From: an uncultured Oscillospiraceae bacterium
GTDB lineage: Bacteria; Bacillota; Clostridia; Oscillospirales; Oscillospiraceae
Direction: 5' to 3'
NCBI GenBank assembly: GCA_934646175.1
Contig: CAKUEI010000019.1
Coordinates: 1 to 23,347 of the forward strand
Length of the DNA stretch: 23,347 nucleotides
The translations under genes and the position numbers were made by a program. Positions 1 through 7,454 of the stretch are shown piece by piece. A model generated the notes under the pieces. The model was not told the origin of the DNA. It ran no database searches and worked only from the letters and a program-made list of their open reading frames with translations. Within the stretch, counting starts at the first letter, position 1; each line of letters starts with the position of its first letter.

Positions 1-1121
1 GCAAACGCACCCACCGTGATGGCCTTGCCGGGCAGCAGGATGGTGTTCAAGATCAGCTTCCCCGCGATGAGCGACCCCAGATAGCCGATGATGATGCCGA
101 TAATTCCGCCGATGCCGCAGATGACGGCGGCTTCAATCAGGAACTGGATGATGATGCTCTTCCGCTCCGCGCCGATGGCCTTACGGATGCCGATCTCGCG
201 GGTGCGCTCGGTGACGGTGACCAGCATGATGTTCATGATGCCGATGCCGCCCACCAGAAGGGAGATACCTGCAATGCCGCCCAGCACCAGGCTCTGCATC
301 AGCAGCTGCTGGTTCATGTCATTGATGTTCTGGTTGCTGCTTTGGACGTAATAGTCGCCGGTGCCCGAAGGGATCAGGCCGGTGAGGTACGCCTGCAGGC
401 GGGTGATGGCTTCAGTGGCAGCGGCGGCGGTGGTGGCCTTGGCCGAATAGCTGGTGATCTGGGAGTTTCCGTTCAGTGTCCGGTTAAAGGTGTAGGGCAG
501 CAGAAGAAGGTTATCCATCTCCGGCCAGCCGTCCACCGACTTTTTCTCATAAACGCCCACCACCAGGAAGGGGTTTCCGTTCACCGTGATGTACCGGCCC
601 ACAGGGTTCAGATAGTCAAACAGCTTTTCCGCAAGGCCGCCGCCCAGAATACAAACGTTGTTGGTCTTTTCAATGTCCAGATAGGAAAGCTCCCGTCCGC
701 CAGCCAGGGTATAGTTGTTGCACAGGCCGTACTGGTCGTTGCCCAAAGCCACGGTGATCATGTCCTCCCAGTTATCCCAGTTCTGGGTACTGTAGCGCTT
801 GCTGCCGTACTGGATGACCATTTCGTTGCCCACCTGAATGTTCGGCGTGATGCCAGCCACCAGATCGGGCATGGACTTGCAATAGTTGTAAAGGTCCTGC
901 GAGACGTCGCTTCCGTAGTATTTATAGGCCTGAATGTCGATCTTGTTGGTGCCCTGACTTTCGAAGTACTTCATGGTCTGGGCGTTCTGCCCCTGAATGA
1001 CCGACACCATGATGACCACGGCGGCCACGCCGATGATGATACCCAGCATGGTGAGGAAGGAGCGCATTTTCTTCCCCCAGATGGACTTGACCGCCATTTT
1101 GAAGGATTGCTTCAGGTTCAC
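1..1121 (-). CDS. MacB/FtsX-type ABC transporter permease (C-terminus beyond window)
   Basis: This is the permease of a tripartite ABC exporter, expected in the cytoplasmic membrane. About 373 codons are visible. The start is GTG at 1121, whose last bases overlap the TGA of the ATPase gene (GTGA), with AGGAGGTG about 8 bases upstream; this signals translational coupling. Residues about 21-43 form the first membrane helix (FLTMLGIIIGVAAVVIMVSV). A long extracytoplasmic MacB-PCD-like region follows. From about residue 275 the FtsX domain begins, with glycine-rich helices and the family hallmark TERTREIGIRKAIGAERK between them. The order matches MacB-family permeases with four helices, although MacB itself has a fused ATPase and here the ATPase is a separate gene. 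Typical substrates are peptides, antibiotics or lipoprotein-like molecules; nothing here identifies the substrate. The last helix lies outside the window. Confidence 0.93.
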   Translation of the reverse strand, partial: MNLKQSFKMAVKSIWGKKMRSFLTMLGIIIGVAAVVIMVSVIQGQNAQTMKYFESQGTNKIDIQAYKYYGSDVSQDLYNYCKSMPDLVAGITPNIQVGNEMVIQYGSKRYSTQNWDNWEDMITVALGNDQYGLCNNYTLAGGRELSYLDIEKTNNVCILGGGLAEKLFDYLNPVGRYITVNGNPFLVVGVYEKKSVDGWPEMDNLLLLPYTFNRTLNGNSQITSYSAKATTAAAATEAITRLQAYLTGLIPSGTGDYYVQSSNQNINDMNQQLLMQSLVLGGIAGISLLVGGIGIMNIMLVTVTERTREIGIRKAIGAERKSIIIQFLIEAAVICGIGGIIGIIIGYLGSLIAGKLILNTILLPGKAITVGAF

Positions 1122-1813
1122 TCCCAATCCACCTCCTGCTGTTCATCGGAGATAATATGTCCATCCGAAAGGCGTACCACCCGCCGGGCTGTGGCGGCGA
1201 TACCGTTATCGTGGGTGATAAGGATAACGGTGGTACCGCCGCGGTAAAGATCCCGCAGGATCTCCAGCACGTGGGCGCCGGTCTTGGAATCCAGTGCGCC
1301 GGTAGGCTCGTCGGCCATGATAATGGGGGGATGGGTGGCGATGGCCCGGGCAATGGCCACCCGCTGCTGCTGGCCGCCGGACATTTCGGAGGGCTTGTGG
1401 TGGGCCCGGTCGTCCATCTCCACCTTGCGGAGGGCCTCCATGGCCATTTCCTCCCGCCGGGCGGCAGGGATCCCCTGATAGATCAGCGGAAGGGTCACGT
1501 TTTCCAGGGCGTCCAGCTCTTGAATGAGGTTATAGCCCTGAAAGATAAAGCCGATCTTCCGGTTCCGGATGTGGGCCAGCTGCTTGTCGCTCAGCCCTGT
1601 CACGTCGGTTCCGTCCAGATGGTAGTCCCCGTAGGTCGGCACATCCAGACAGCCCAGCACATTCATGAGGGTGGACTTTCCGCTGCCGGAGGCGCCCACA
1701 ATGGCGACGAATTCGCCGCTGTCGATGCACAATGACACGTCCTCCAGTGCCCGGACCTCGTTTTCCTTTCCCTCGTTATATATCTTATAGATATTCTGTA
1801 CCTGGATCAGCAT
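1118..1813 (-). CDS. MacB/LolD-type ABC transporter ATP-binding protein
   Basis: This 231-residue nucleotide-binding subunit powers the exporter encoded by the flanking genes. All motifs are intact: Walker A GASGSGKST (40-48), Q-loop glutamine 92 (FQGYNL), signature MSGGQQQR (144-151), Walker B IIMADEP (164-170), D-loop ALD and H-loop histidine 201. The signature and the short length are typical of the MacB/LolD/YtrE group. The start at 1813 has AAAGGAG about 9 bases upstream, and only 21 bases separate it from the adaptor stop codon. Its stop overlaps the permease GTG by four bases. Adaptor, ATPase and permease therefore form one operon read leftwards. Confidence 0.95.
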   Translation of the reverse strand: MLIQVQNIYKIYNEGKENEVRALEDVSLCIDSGEFVAIVGASGSGKSTLMNVLGCLDVPTYGDYHLDGTDVTGLSDKQLAHIRNRKIGFIFQGYNLIQELDALENVTLPLIYQGIPAARREEMAMEALRKVEMDDRAHHKPSEMSGGQQQRVAIARAIATHPPIIMADEPTGALDSKTGAHVLEILRDLYRGGTTVILITHDNGIAATARRVVRLSDGHIISDEQQEVDWE

Positions 1814-1834
1814 AGCTGCAGCTCCTTTCTTCCG

Positions 1835-3517
1835 TTACCAGCTATAGGAGTCGGCCTGATCCGTCATGTAATTGGTGAACACCTCGTCCCCTTCGGAAAG
1901 GCCGGACTTGATCTCCACATTGGTGGTGTCGGAAAGGCCGGTCTCCACCGGGACGGCGTAGAAGCCGGCGGGAACGTCCGCGTCGGCGGGCATCTCCACG
2001 GCGTTGTCCGGCCGGGAATCGCTCTTCAGGTACACCACAGTGATGGGGTTGCCGTCTGCATCGGCAACGCTCTTCACGCAGGCGATGGGCACCACGATGC
2101 AGTCGTCCGCCTGACTGGCCACCAGACTGTACTGCACATACATGCCGGTCATCAGCATCCCGTCGGGGTTATCCACCGTGACTACGGCAGGGAACATGGC
2201 AACGCCGTTCTCGCCGCTGGCGGTCATACTGACGGACTCTACCGTACCCATATACGTGTTGTCATTCTGCGTAATGGTAACGTCCATGCCGGGCTTAACA
2301 TAGCTGATGTTGCGCTCGTCCACCTTAATGTCCACGATCATCTGACTGGTGTCGGCAATGACGATAGCGGTCTTGCCGCTTTCCACCTGCTCCCCGGCGA
2401 TAAGTCCGCAGGACAGCACGGTACCGGAGATGGGCGCGGTGGCATTGAAGTTCTTCAGGTTCTCTTCTGCCTTCTTCAGGTTCTCCTGAGCGGTCTCCAT
2501 CTGAGTCTCCAGTGCGGCGATCTGCTCATCGTTATCGTCGCCGGACATTTTCAGAAGGGTCATCCCGGCGGAGACCTTGTTGTAGTTCAGCAGGTTTACA
2601 CTGATAGCGTCGCCGCCCACCTTGGTGACGATGTCCTGGGTCCGTGCATACTGCAGCTTGCCGCCGTTATAGGGGTAGATGGCCTCGCCGCCGGAGGAGA
2701 GCACCGCCGTGGCCTCCATGTCCGCTGTGAGGTTGTTGGGGTTTGAAACGGTAAAGACCACTTCGAAGAACACCGCCCCCTCTGGGGAGATATAGCTCAC
2801 TTTGTTGATCTTGGAGACCTTACCGGTCAGGGAGCTCATGGTGGAGGGGATGGAGATCTGAGCCGTCTGGCCCACATAGATCTGCTTTTCGTAGGCATAG
2901 CTGAAATAAAGGGACAGCTTCATGCTGGAATCGTCCACAAGGGTGGCGATCTTGGTGCCGGAGGACACGCTCTGCCCCGCCTCGATGGACGCCACATCCA
3001 GCAGCTTGCCGGAGAACGGGGCGGTCACGGTGAGGTCGTTCACAGAATCGTACAGGGCGTTCAGCTGCTTCTGCAGATTCTGGCAGCTTTTCTGTGCCTC
3101 CTCCACGGACTTCTGTGCCTCGGTGGAGTCGATAACGTAAAGGGGCTGCCCCTCCGTGACCTGGTCGCCCTCTTTCACGTAGACCTCCTGCACAGTGCCG
3201 CCGGTGGAAAGGGTGATGGTGGAGGAATTCTTCGCCCGGGTGGTGCCGGAGTTCTCCACCAGGCTCTGGATGCTGGAGATCTGGGCCACATCGGTCAGGA
3301 TCTCCTTTTTCCCGCTTCCGAACAGGAAGTTGCGCATCAGTATGGCGACAATGGCCACGATCACGGCCAAAACCACCAGCCCGATGATCAGATTGCGCAT
3401 TTTATGGGGTTTTTTATTCTTTTTCCCGCCGGGGACCGGTTTTTTCTCCGGCTGGAGCTTCCCGGTGGACTGCTCCGGCGCGGCGGCCGGGGCGGATGGG
3501 GTCTGGATGTCTGCCAT
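1835..3517 (-). CDS. Membrane-fusion (HlyD/MacA-like) adaptor with two tandem adaptor units
   Basis: This is the periplasmic-adaptor-type partner of the ABC exporter, anchored in the membrane and facing the outside. I start it at ATG 3517 (MADIQTPSAP, 560 residues), because GAGGAGGAAC lies 8 bases before that codon; an upstream in-frame TTG at 3550 has no ribosome site. Numbered from that TTG, a Pro/Lys-rich cytoplasmic tail precedes one membrane helix (about 50-72). A half-lipoyl motif (111-142), a short coil (143-172), the second half-lipoyl (173-205) and a beta-barrel (208-285) follow. The same order then recurs: 297-335, coil 340-368, half-lipoyl 369-401 (APISGTVLSCGLIAGEQVES) and barrel 404-478, then a C-terminal domain. 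A normal adaptor has one such unit in about 350-450 residues. The coils are short, as expected for an organism with no outer-membrane channel. Confidence 0.9.
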   Translation of the reverse strand: MADIQTPSAPAAAPEQSTGKLQPEKKPVPGGKKNKKPHKMRNLIIGLVVLAVIVAIVAILMRNFLFGSGKKEILTDVAQISSIQSLVENSGTTRAKNSSTITLSTGGTVQEVYVKEGDQVTEGQPLYVIDSTEAQKSVEEAQKSCQNLQKQLNALYDSVNDLTVTAPFSGKLLDVASIEAGQSVSSGTKIATLVDDSSMKLSLYFSYAYEKQIYVGQTAQISIPSTMSSLTGKVSKINKVSYISPEGAVFFEVVFTVSNPNNLTADMEATAVLSSGGEAIYPYNGGKLQYARTQDIVTKVGGDAISVNLLNYNKVSAGMTLLKMSGDDNDEQIAALETQMETAQENLKKAEENLKNFNATAPISGTVLSCGLIAGEQVESGKTAIVIADTSQMIVDIKVDERNISYVKPGMDVTITQNDNTYMGTVESVSMTASGENGVAMFPAVVTVDNPDGMLMTGMYVQYSLVASQADDCIVVPIACVKSVADADGNPITVVYLKSDSRPDNAVEMPADADVPAGFYAVPVETGLSDTTNVEIKSGLSEGDEVFTNYMTDQADSYSW

Positions 3518-3575
3518 CTCTTGTTCCTCCTCTTTGCTTCTTTCCGTCAACCGTTTTCTGTTGTCTTCTCACTTC

Positions 3576-3604
3576 AGTTTAGGGGACCAGGCCCTCGAAA
3601 GCAA
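3576..3604 (-). promoter_or_regulatory. Sigma-A-like promoter of the adaptor-ATPase-permease operon
   Basis: On the minus strand TTGCTT (3604-3599) and TAAACT (3581-3576) are separated by 17 bases, about 60 bases before the adaptor start. An 8-base direct repeat TCGAAAGC occurs at 3595-3602, over the -35 box, and again at 3635-3642. A TCTTAAGA palindrome lies at 3624-3631. The boxes are seen directly; promoter activity is inferred. Confidence 0.55.
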
Positions 3605-3685
3605 CAACAAAATGGCTACAAATTCTTAAGATTTTCGAAAGCCCCTATCTTTTTTCTATGACGAATCTCCCTTCCGGTTTGTTCC

Positions 3686-3714
3686 TTGACTTTTCCAATT
3701 CCGCTCTCTATAAT
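3686..3714 (+). promoter_or_regulatory. Near-consensus sigma-A promoter for the PNPOx-like gene
   Basis: TTGACT (3686-3691) and TATAAT (3709-3714) are spaced by 17 bases. The gene start is 66 bases downstream of the -10 box. This is one of the strongest-looking promoters in the window. Confidence 0.85.
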
Positions 3715-3779
3715 AATTTTATCCGCTCCGATGGAACGGAGCATCCGACAATCTGACATTGAGAAAGGTGGAACGATCC

Positions 3780-4178
3780 ATGAGCGAAGTTTATGAGTTC
3801 CTGAAAAAGGCCGGCACGTTCTATTTCACCACGGTGGAGGACGACAAGCCCCGCGTGCGCCCCTTCGGCTTTTGCATGGAGTATGACGGCAAGGTCTACT
3901 TCGGCGGCGGCAAGCAGAAGGATTTTTACAAGCAGCTGCTGAAGAACCCCGAGTGCGAGATCTGCGCCTGCGCAGGCCCCGAGTGGATCCGCGTCCGCGG
4001 CAAGGTCGTCTTTGACGACAGTGAGGCCGCACTGGACGCCGCATGGGAGAATTCCCCCAATCTGAAGGGCATGTACACCCAGCCCGACGGCCCTCGTATG
4101 GCCCTCTTTTATCTGACGGACGCCAGCGCCGTCTGGGCCAGCCTGGCCGGCGGCGAGCCGCACAGCATTTCTCTGTAA
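3780..4178 (+). CDS. Pyridoxamine 5'-phosphate oxidase-like flavin-binding protein
   Basis: This is a 132-residue small split-barrel protein of the PNPOx-like/FMN-binding family; many members bind FMN, F420 or heme, and most have no known substrate. The motif TVEDDKPRVRPFGF near the N-terminus, the strand DGKVYFGGGKQKDFYKQL, the segment NPECEICACAGPEWIRVRG and the closing strand PDGPRMALFYLTDASAVW are family hallmarks. The start is ATG 3780 (MSEVYEFL), with GAAAGGTGG 8 bases upstream; a TTG at 3759 in the same frame has no ribosome site. It is a single-gene unit with its own promoter and a hairpin after the stop. The length fits the short PNPOx-like proteins common in gut Clostridia rather than true PdxH, which is about 220 residues. 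Confidence 0.9.
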   Translation: MSEVYEFLKKAGTFYFTTVEDDKPRVRPFGFCMEYDGKVYFGGGKQKDFYKQLLKNPECEICACAGPEWIRVRGKVVFDDSEAALDAAWENSPNLKGMYTQPDGPRMALFYLTDASAVWASLAGGEPHSISL

Positions 4179-4193
4179 AACGTACATCCACGC

Positions 4194-4230
4194 AAAGGAG
4201 GCCGGTCTTTTTGCCGGCCTCCTTTCTGTT
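4194..4230 (+). terminator. Terminator-like hairpin after the PNPOx-like gene
   Basis: A perfect 12-bp stem, AAAGGAGGCCGG (4194-4205) with CCGGCCTCCTTT (4214-4225), has an 8-base loop and starts 16 bases after the stop. The following T tract is weak (CTGTTGT), so termination may be incomplete. Confidence 0.65.
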
Positions 4231-4239
4231 GTATGCTAC

Positions 4240-4267
4240 TTGATGCAAACTTTTTTCATGCTATAAT
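4240..4267 (+). promoter_or_regulatory. Sigma-A promoter for the SHOCT-domain gene
   Basis: TTGATG (4240-4245) and TATAAT (4262-4267) are separated by 16 bases, 35 bases before the start codon. Confidence 0.75.
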
Positions 4268-4302
4268 CAAAACAGCATTTTAACACAAAGGAGAGAGCGT
4301 AT

Positions 4303-5004
4303 ATGGCAACTTGTCCTGTCTGCGGCGGAAAAATCGGGCTTCTGAACAAGGTCAAAACCAGTGATGGCGAAATCTGCCCCTCATGCGCGGCAATCTGCCC
4401 GTCCCACGCTACCCGCACTACAGTGGAAATTCAAAAATATTGGGACATCAATCATGCGCGATGGGAGCACTTTACAATCACTCAAGTGCTGAAATCTTTG
4501 GTTTCGGATCGCATCACCATTGATAGCGAGCATCGTCTTTTCGTCTTCGGCGACGTGAAAAAGTTAAAAGAAGAACCGATCGTATTCAGCTTTGACGAGG
4601 TGGAGAGCTATCAGAACGAGTTGATTGGCGAGAAAACCGTCACCAAAAAGAAAGGCGGCATCACCCGGGCGGTCATCGGCGGCGCCATTGCCGGTCCTGT
4701 GGGTGCTATTGTCGGCAGCAGCACGGCCAAGTCCGAAACCAAGACCACCGGCGGCATTCGCATGACCATGGTAAACTTTGATACCTACGCCGGAAAAGTC
4801 CAGCGCGCCAGCGCCCACTATCCGGCAGGATTTACCGAGTTTTTGGACCGCTGCATTGCAGAAGCGCCGGCAAAAAATGCTCCTGACGCACCTGCCGCAG
4901 TCTCTGCCGCGGATGAAATTTTGAAATATAAGGCTCTGCTGGATCAGGGCATCCTCACGCCCGAAGAATTCGAAGCGAAAAAAGCCCAGCTGCTTGGCCT
5001 CTAA
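4303..5004 (+). CDS. Zinc-ribbon (DUF4428-like) protein with C-terminal SHOCT domain
   Basis: This 233-residue protein has no assigned function. An N-terminal ribbon has CPVC at 4-7 and CPSC at 25-28, probably binding one zinc. Residues 50-110 resemble a small PH-like or DUF4428-linked domain. A glycine-rich hydrophobic stretch at 118-139 (GGITRAVIGGAIAGPVGAIVG) is of the glycine-zipper kind and may insert in or associate with membrane. After an Ala/Pro linker, residues 203-233 (ADEILKYKALLDQGILTPEE and onward) form a classic SHOCT motif, a short domain that often mediates oligomerisation. The start is supported by AAAGGAGAG 7 bases upstream. It is a single-gene unit with its own promoter and terminator. 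The A/T content of the first third is slightly higher than that of its neighbours. Confidence 0.88.
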   Translation: MATCPVCGGKIGLLNKVKTSDGEICPSCAAICPSHATRTTVEIQKYWDINHARWEHFTITQVLKSLVSDRITIDSEHRLFVFGDVKKLKEEPIVFSFDEVESYQNELIGEKTVTKKKGGITRAVIGGAIAGPVGAIVGSSTAKSETKTTGGIRMTMVNFDTYAGKVQRASAHYPAGFTEFLDRCIAEAPAKNAPDAPAAVSAADEILKYKALLDQGILTPEEFEAKKAQLLGL

Positions 5005-5014
5005 CAATTATCTG

Positions 5015-5055
5015 AAAAAGCACCCCAGCCAGTATCCGGCCGGGGCGCTTTTTTT
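5015..5055 (+). terminator. Rho-independent terminator after the SHOCT gene
   Basis: AAAAAGCACCCC pairs with GGGGCGCTTTTTTT (one internal mismatch), followed by a run of seven or more T residues. It begins 10 bases after the stop. Confidence 0.85.
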
Positions 5056-5095
5056 CTCCGGCGCATTCCCTGGCAGGTCCCGCATCGGAAAACGC

Positions 5096-5124
5096 TTGTC
5101 TTTCCCGCGGAAAGAGGGTACAAT
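5096..5124 (+). promoter_or_regulatory. Promoter of the M42 peptidase operon
   Basis: TTGTCT (5096-5101) and TACAAT (5119-5124) are separated by 17 bases. The inferred transcript would start about 5131, 30 bases before the chosen start codon. That leaves the in-frame ATG at 5140 with almost no leader. Confidence 0.7.
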
Positions 5125-5160
5125 AGTTCCCGAAATCATATGCACAAAGGAGTGACCCTT

Positions 5161-6201
5161 ATGGATTTTTCCACTGCAGGGAAGAAAGTCCTCTCCAATG
5201 CCTGCACTCTGCTGGCTGTGGACAGCCCCAGCGGATATACAGACAACGTGGTGGCCGTGGCCGAGGATATGGCCCGCGCCGCCGGTTTTGAGACCCGCCG
5301 CCCCAATCGCGGCGGTCTGATCGTACACATTCCCGGCCGGGAGAGCGGCAAAAAGGTGGCACTATGCTCTCATATCGACACCTTAGGCCTGATGGTGCGC
5401 TCCATCACCGATAAAGGGGAGCTGAAGTTTACCAAGGTGGGCGGTCCCATCGTCCCCACCCTGGACGGGGAGTACTGCACCGTGGTGACCCGGGAGGGGA
5501 TGAAATACACCGGAACGGTGCTGTCCCTCTCCCCTGCCGTCCACGTATTCCCGGACAGCGACAGCCGTCCCCGGGATGAGGAGAACATGGCTGTCCGCCT
5601 GGACGCGGTGGTGCACAGTAAGGCGGAGGTGGAGGCGCTCGGCATCATGCCCGGGGACTTCATCTGCATCGACACCAAGACCCAGGTGACCGAAACCGGC
5701 TTCCTCAAGTCCCGCTTCATTGACGACAAGGGCGGCTCCGCCTGCCTGCTGACCCTGCTTCAGCTGATGCAGGAACAGAACCTGCGTCCCCGGTACGACA
5801 CCCAGTTTCTGCTGACCGTTTACGAGGAGGTGGGCAGCGGCGGTGCCATTCTGCCCTCTGACATTGACGAGCTGCTGGCCGTGGACATGGGCTGCGTGGG
5901 TCTGGACATGAGCTGCACGGAGCAGCAGGTGTCCATCTGCGCCAAGGACTCCGCCGGGCCGTATGATTACGGCATGGTGACCCGGCTCGTGAATCTCTCC
6001 CGGGCAAACAGCGTGGACTTCGCCGTGGACATCTATCCCCGCTACACCTCCGACGTCACGGTGGCCTGGAAGGCCGGACGGGATGTGCGCGCGGCCCTGA
6101 TCGGCCCCGGTGTCTGCGCCTCCCACGGCATGGAGCGCACCCATCGTGACGGCCTTCTGAACACCCTGAAGCTGGCCGCCGCCTATCTGGACTGCCAGTA
6201 A
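5161..6201 (+). CDS. M42-family metallopeptidase (aminopeptidase-like)
   Basis: This is a 346-residue cytosolic dinuclear metallopeptidase of the M42 (FrvX/TET/PepA glutamyl-aminopeptidase) family, which trims N-terminal residues from peptides, usually as a dodecameric cage. The ligand motifs are readable: SHIDTLG (His71, Asp73), FIDDKGG (Asp188/189), YEEVGSGG (Glu222/223), VDMG (Asp242) and ASHGMERTH (His322/His328). The middle insertion at about 90-165 fits the PDZ-like dimerisation domain of the family. The start is ATG 5161 (MDFSTAG), because AAAGGAGTGA lies just before it; this ribosome site falls inside the longer reading from ATG 5140. It is the first gene of a three-gene operon, 12 bases ahead of the next start. 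The substrate is not predictable from sequence. Confidence 0.93.
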   Translation: MDFSTAGKKVLSNACTLLAVDSPSGYTDNVVAVAEDMARAAGFETRRPNRGGLIVHIPGRESGKKVALCSHIDTLGLMVRSITDKGELKFTKVGGPIVPTLDGEYCTVVTREGMKYTGTVLSLSPAVHVFPDSDSRPRDEENMAVRLDAVVHSKAEVEALGIMPGDFICIDTKTQVTETGFLKSRFIDDKGGSACLLTLLQLMQEQNLRPRYDTQFLLTVYEEVGSGGAILPSDIDELLAVDMGCVGLDMSCTEQQVSICAKDSAGPYDYGMVTRLVNLSRANSVDFAVDIYPRYTSDVTVAWKAGRDVRAALIGPGVCASHGMERTHRDGLLNTLKLAAAYLDCQ

Positions 6202-6213
6202 GAAGGGGCGCAC

Positions 6214-6759
6214 ATGGATTTTCAGAAAGAGAACATTGTTCTGATCGGAATGCCCGGTTCCGGAAAAAGCACCGTGGGCGTTCTGGTGGCCAAGGCGCTG
6301 GGCATGGATTTTATGGATGTGGATCTGGTGATCCAGCAGCGGGAGGGCAAGCTCCTGCAGGACTCGGTGGACGAGTTGGGCGCTCAGGGCTTTATGGAGC
6401 TGGAGGAGCGGGTGGTGTGCTCCCTTTCCTGCACCGGAACGGTGATCGCCCCGGGGGGCAGCGCCGTCTGCCGGGACAAGGCGGCCGAGCACCTGAAAAA
6501 GCTGGGCAAGCTGGTGTACCTCCACCTGCCCTGCTCCGCGCTGGAGGCACGGCTTTCCAACATGGCAAGCCGCGGCATCGCCATGGAGCCGGGGCAGACC
6601 CTGCTGGACATTTACAACTACCGGGAGCCCATCTATCGCCGGTGGGCTGACCTTACGGTGAACGCCGAGGGGCAGGACATGGCGGAAACGGTGACCTCTG
6701 TGCTGGAAGCTCTCGGCGCACCGGAATCCGTGCGGAAAAACTGGCCCATGGCAGACTGA
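6214..6759 (+). CDS. Shikimate-kinase-like P-loop kinase with altered substrate-site motifs
   Basis: This 181-residue nucleoside-monophosphate-kinase-fold protein is closest in layout to shikimate kinase (AroK/AroL, about 165-175 residues). Seen directly: Walker A GMPGSGKST (12-20), the DVD pair (Asp35, Asp37) that in AroK positions magnesium and shikimate, a lid arginine (Arg120) and YREPIYRRWADLTVN (136-150), the counterpart of the RxPLYxExA motif. Two shikimate-site features are changed. The FRxxE motif reads FMELE (60-64), so the shikimate-binding arginine is methionine. The GGG motif reads GGS (81-83). ATP phosphotransfer therefore looks possible, but shikimate as substrate is doubtful. 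It sits between an M42 peptidase and a membrane protein, not with other aro genes. The start has a weak AAGAAGGGGCG ribosome site. Confidence 0.85.
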   Translation: MDFQKENIVLIGMPGSGKSTVGVLVAKALGMDFMDVDLVIQQREGKLLQDSVDELGAQGFMELEERVVCSLSCTGTVIAPGGSAVCRDKAAEHLKKLGKLVYLHLPCSALEARLSNMASRGIAMEPGQTLLDIYNYREPIYRRWADLTVNAEGQDMAETVTSVLEALGAPESVRKNWPMAD

Positions 6760-6781
6760 GGTGTACAAAGGAGGCGCAGCC

Positions 6782-7417
6782 ATGACATCCCCCAAACGAA
6801 AGATCGGCTTTCTGCCCATTCTGATCGCCATCGTAACGGGGCTTTTCTCCCTGGCCCTGGTTGCCACCATCGTCTCCCGCGTCTCCGACCGGAAAGTCCC
6901 CGTCAAAAGCTATGTGCTGGGCGAAACGGCGGACATTTCCGGCAGCCGCTACACCTTTTCAGACCCGCAATGGCTGATTGCCCCGGAGGAAATGCTGGCA
7001 CATTATCGGGAGAAAAGCTACGCCTATCAGCACTACGGGGTGGATCCTCTCTTCCTGACCGTACAGGTGGACGCGGAATGCCTGGATCAGGAGCGGCGGT
7101 GGGACGCCCCTACCTATGTGCGCCTGAGTATGCCTTATGGAGACGGGTACTTTCTCTATTTCGGCAGCGAGTACGAGTATGATGACCTGCCCCAATGGGC
7201 GGAGCTGACCGGTCTTCCGCTGGTGAGCCTTTCCGGACTGCTGGACGGTGAGGCAGTCTCCGGCCGGCTGCTGTTCGTCATCGACCCGGATGTGACGAGG
7301 ACGGGCACCGCCCTGCTGAGCCTGAGCGAGTACGGCGAAAACTTCTGGCGTGGGTATCACGAGGTGGCCGAGCATCAATTCTCCTTTACCCTGCCGGAAA
7401 TCGGTGCGGCGGAATAG
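6782..7417 (+). CDS. Membrane-anchored protein of unknown function
   Basis: I do not recognise this 211-residue protein. It starts with a short basic segment (TSPKRK) followed by one hydrophobic helix at about 9-33, so it is a signal anchor with the remainder outside the cell. The outer part is rich in aromatic and acidic residues (for example GDGYFLYFGSEYEYDDLPQW) and beta-rich in appearance, with FVIDPDVTRTGTALLSL near the end, perhaps an immunoglobulin-like or DUF4352-like fold; that is a guess. The start is ATG 6782 with AAAGGAGG 7 bases upstream; a GTG at 6761 is in frame but precedes the ribosome site. It lies 22 bases after the kinase-like gene and is the last gene of the operon. Confidence 0.8.
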   Translation: MTSPKRKIGFLPILIAIVTGLFSLALVATIVSRVSDRKVPVKSYVLGETADISGSRYTFSDPQWLIAPEEMLAHYREKSYAYQHYGVDPLFLTVQVDAECLDQERRWDAPTYVRLSMPYGDGYFLYFGSEYEYDDLPQWAELTGLPLVSLSGLLDGEAVSGRLLFVIDPDVTRTGTALLSLSEYGENFWRGYHEVAEHQFSFTLPEIGAAE

Positions 7418-7419
7418 GA

Positions 7420-7448
7420 TTGTCTTTCCGCGCATAACATGTTATACT
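7420..7448 (+). promoter_or_regulatory. Promoter of the DEAD-box helicase gene
   Basis: TTGTCT (7420-7425) and TATACT (7443-7448) are separated by 17 bases, starting 2 bases after the upstream stop codon. The inferred transcript start is about 7455, which leaves a leader of about 150 bases. Confidence 0.7.
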
Positions 7449-7454
7449 GAATGA

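Noticed and set aside
5383..6906. A 507-codon open frame on the minus strand opposite the M42 and kinase-like genes
   Set aside because: It is His/Val/Gly-rich shadow coding with no family match, opposite two well-supported genes.
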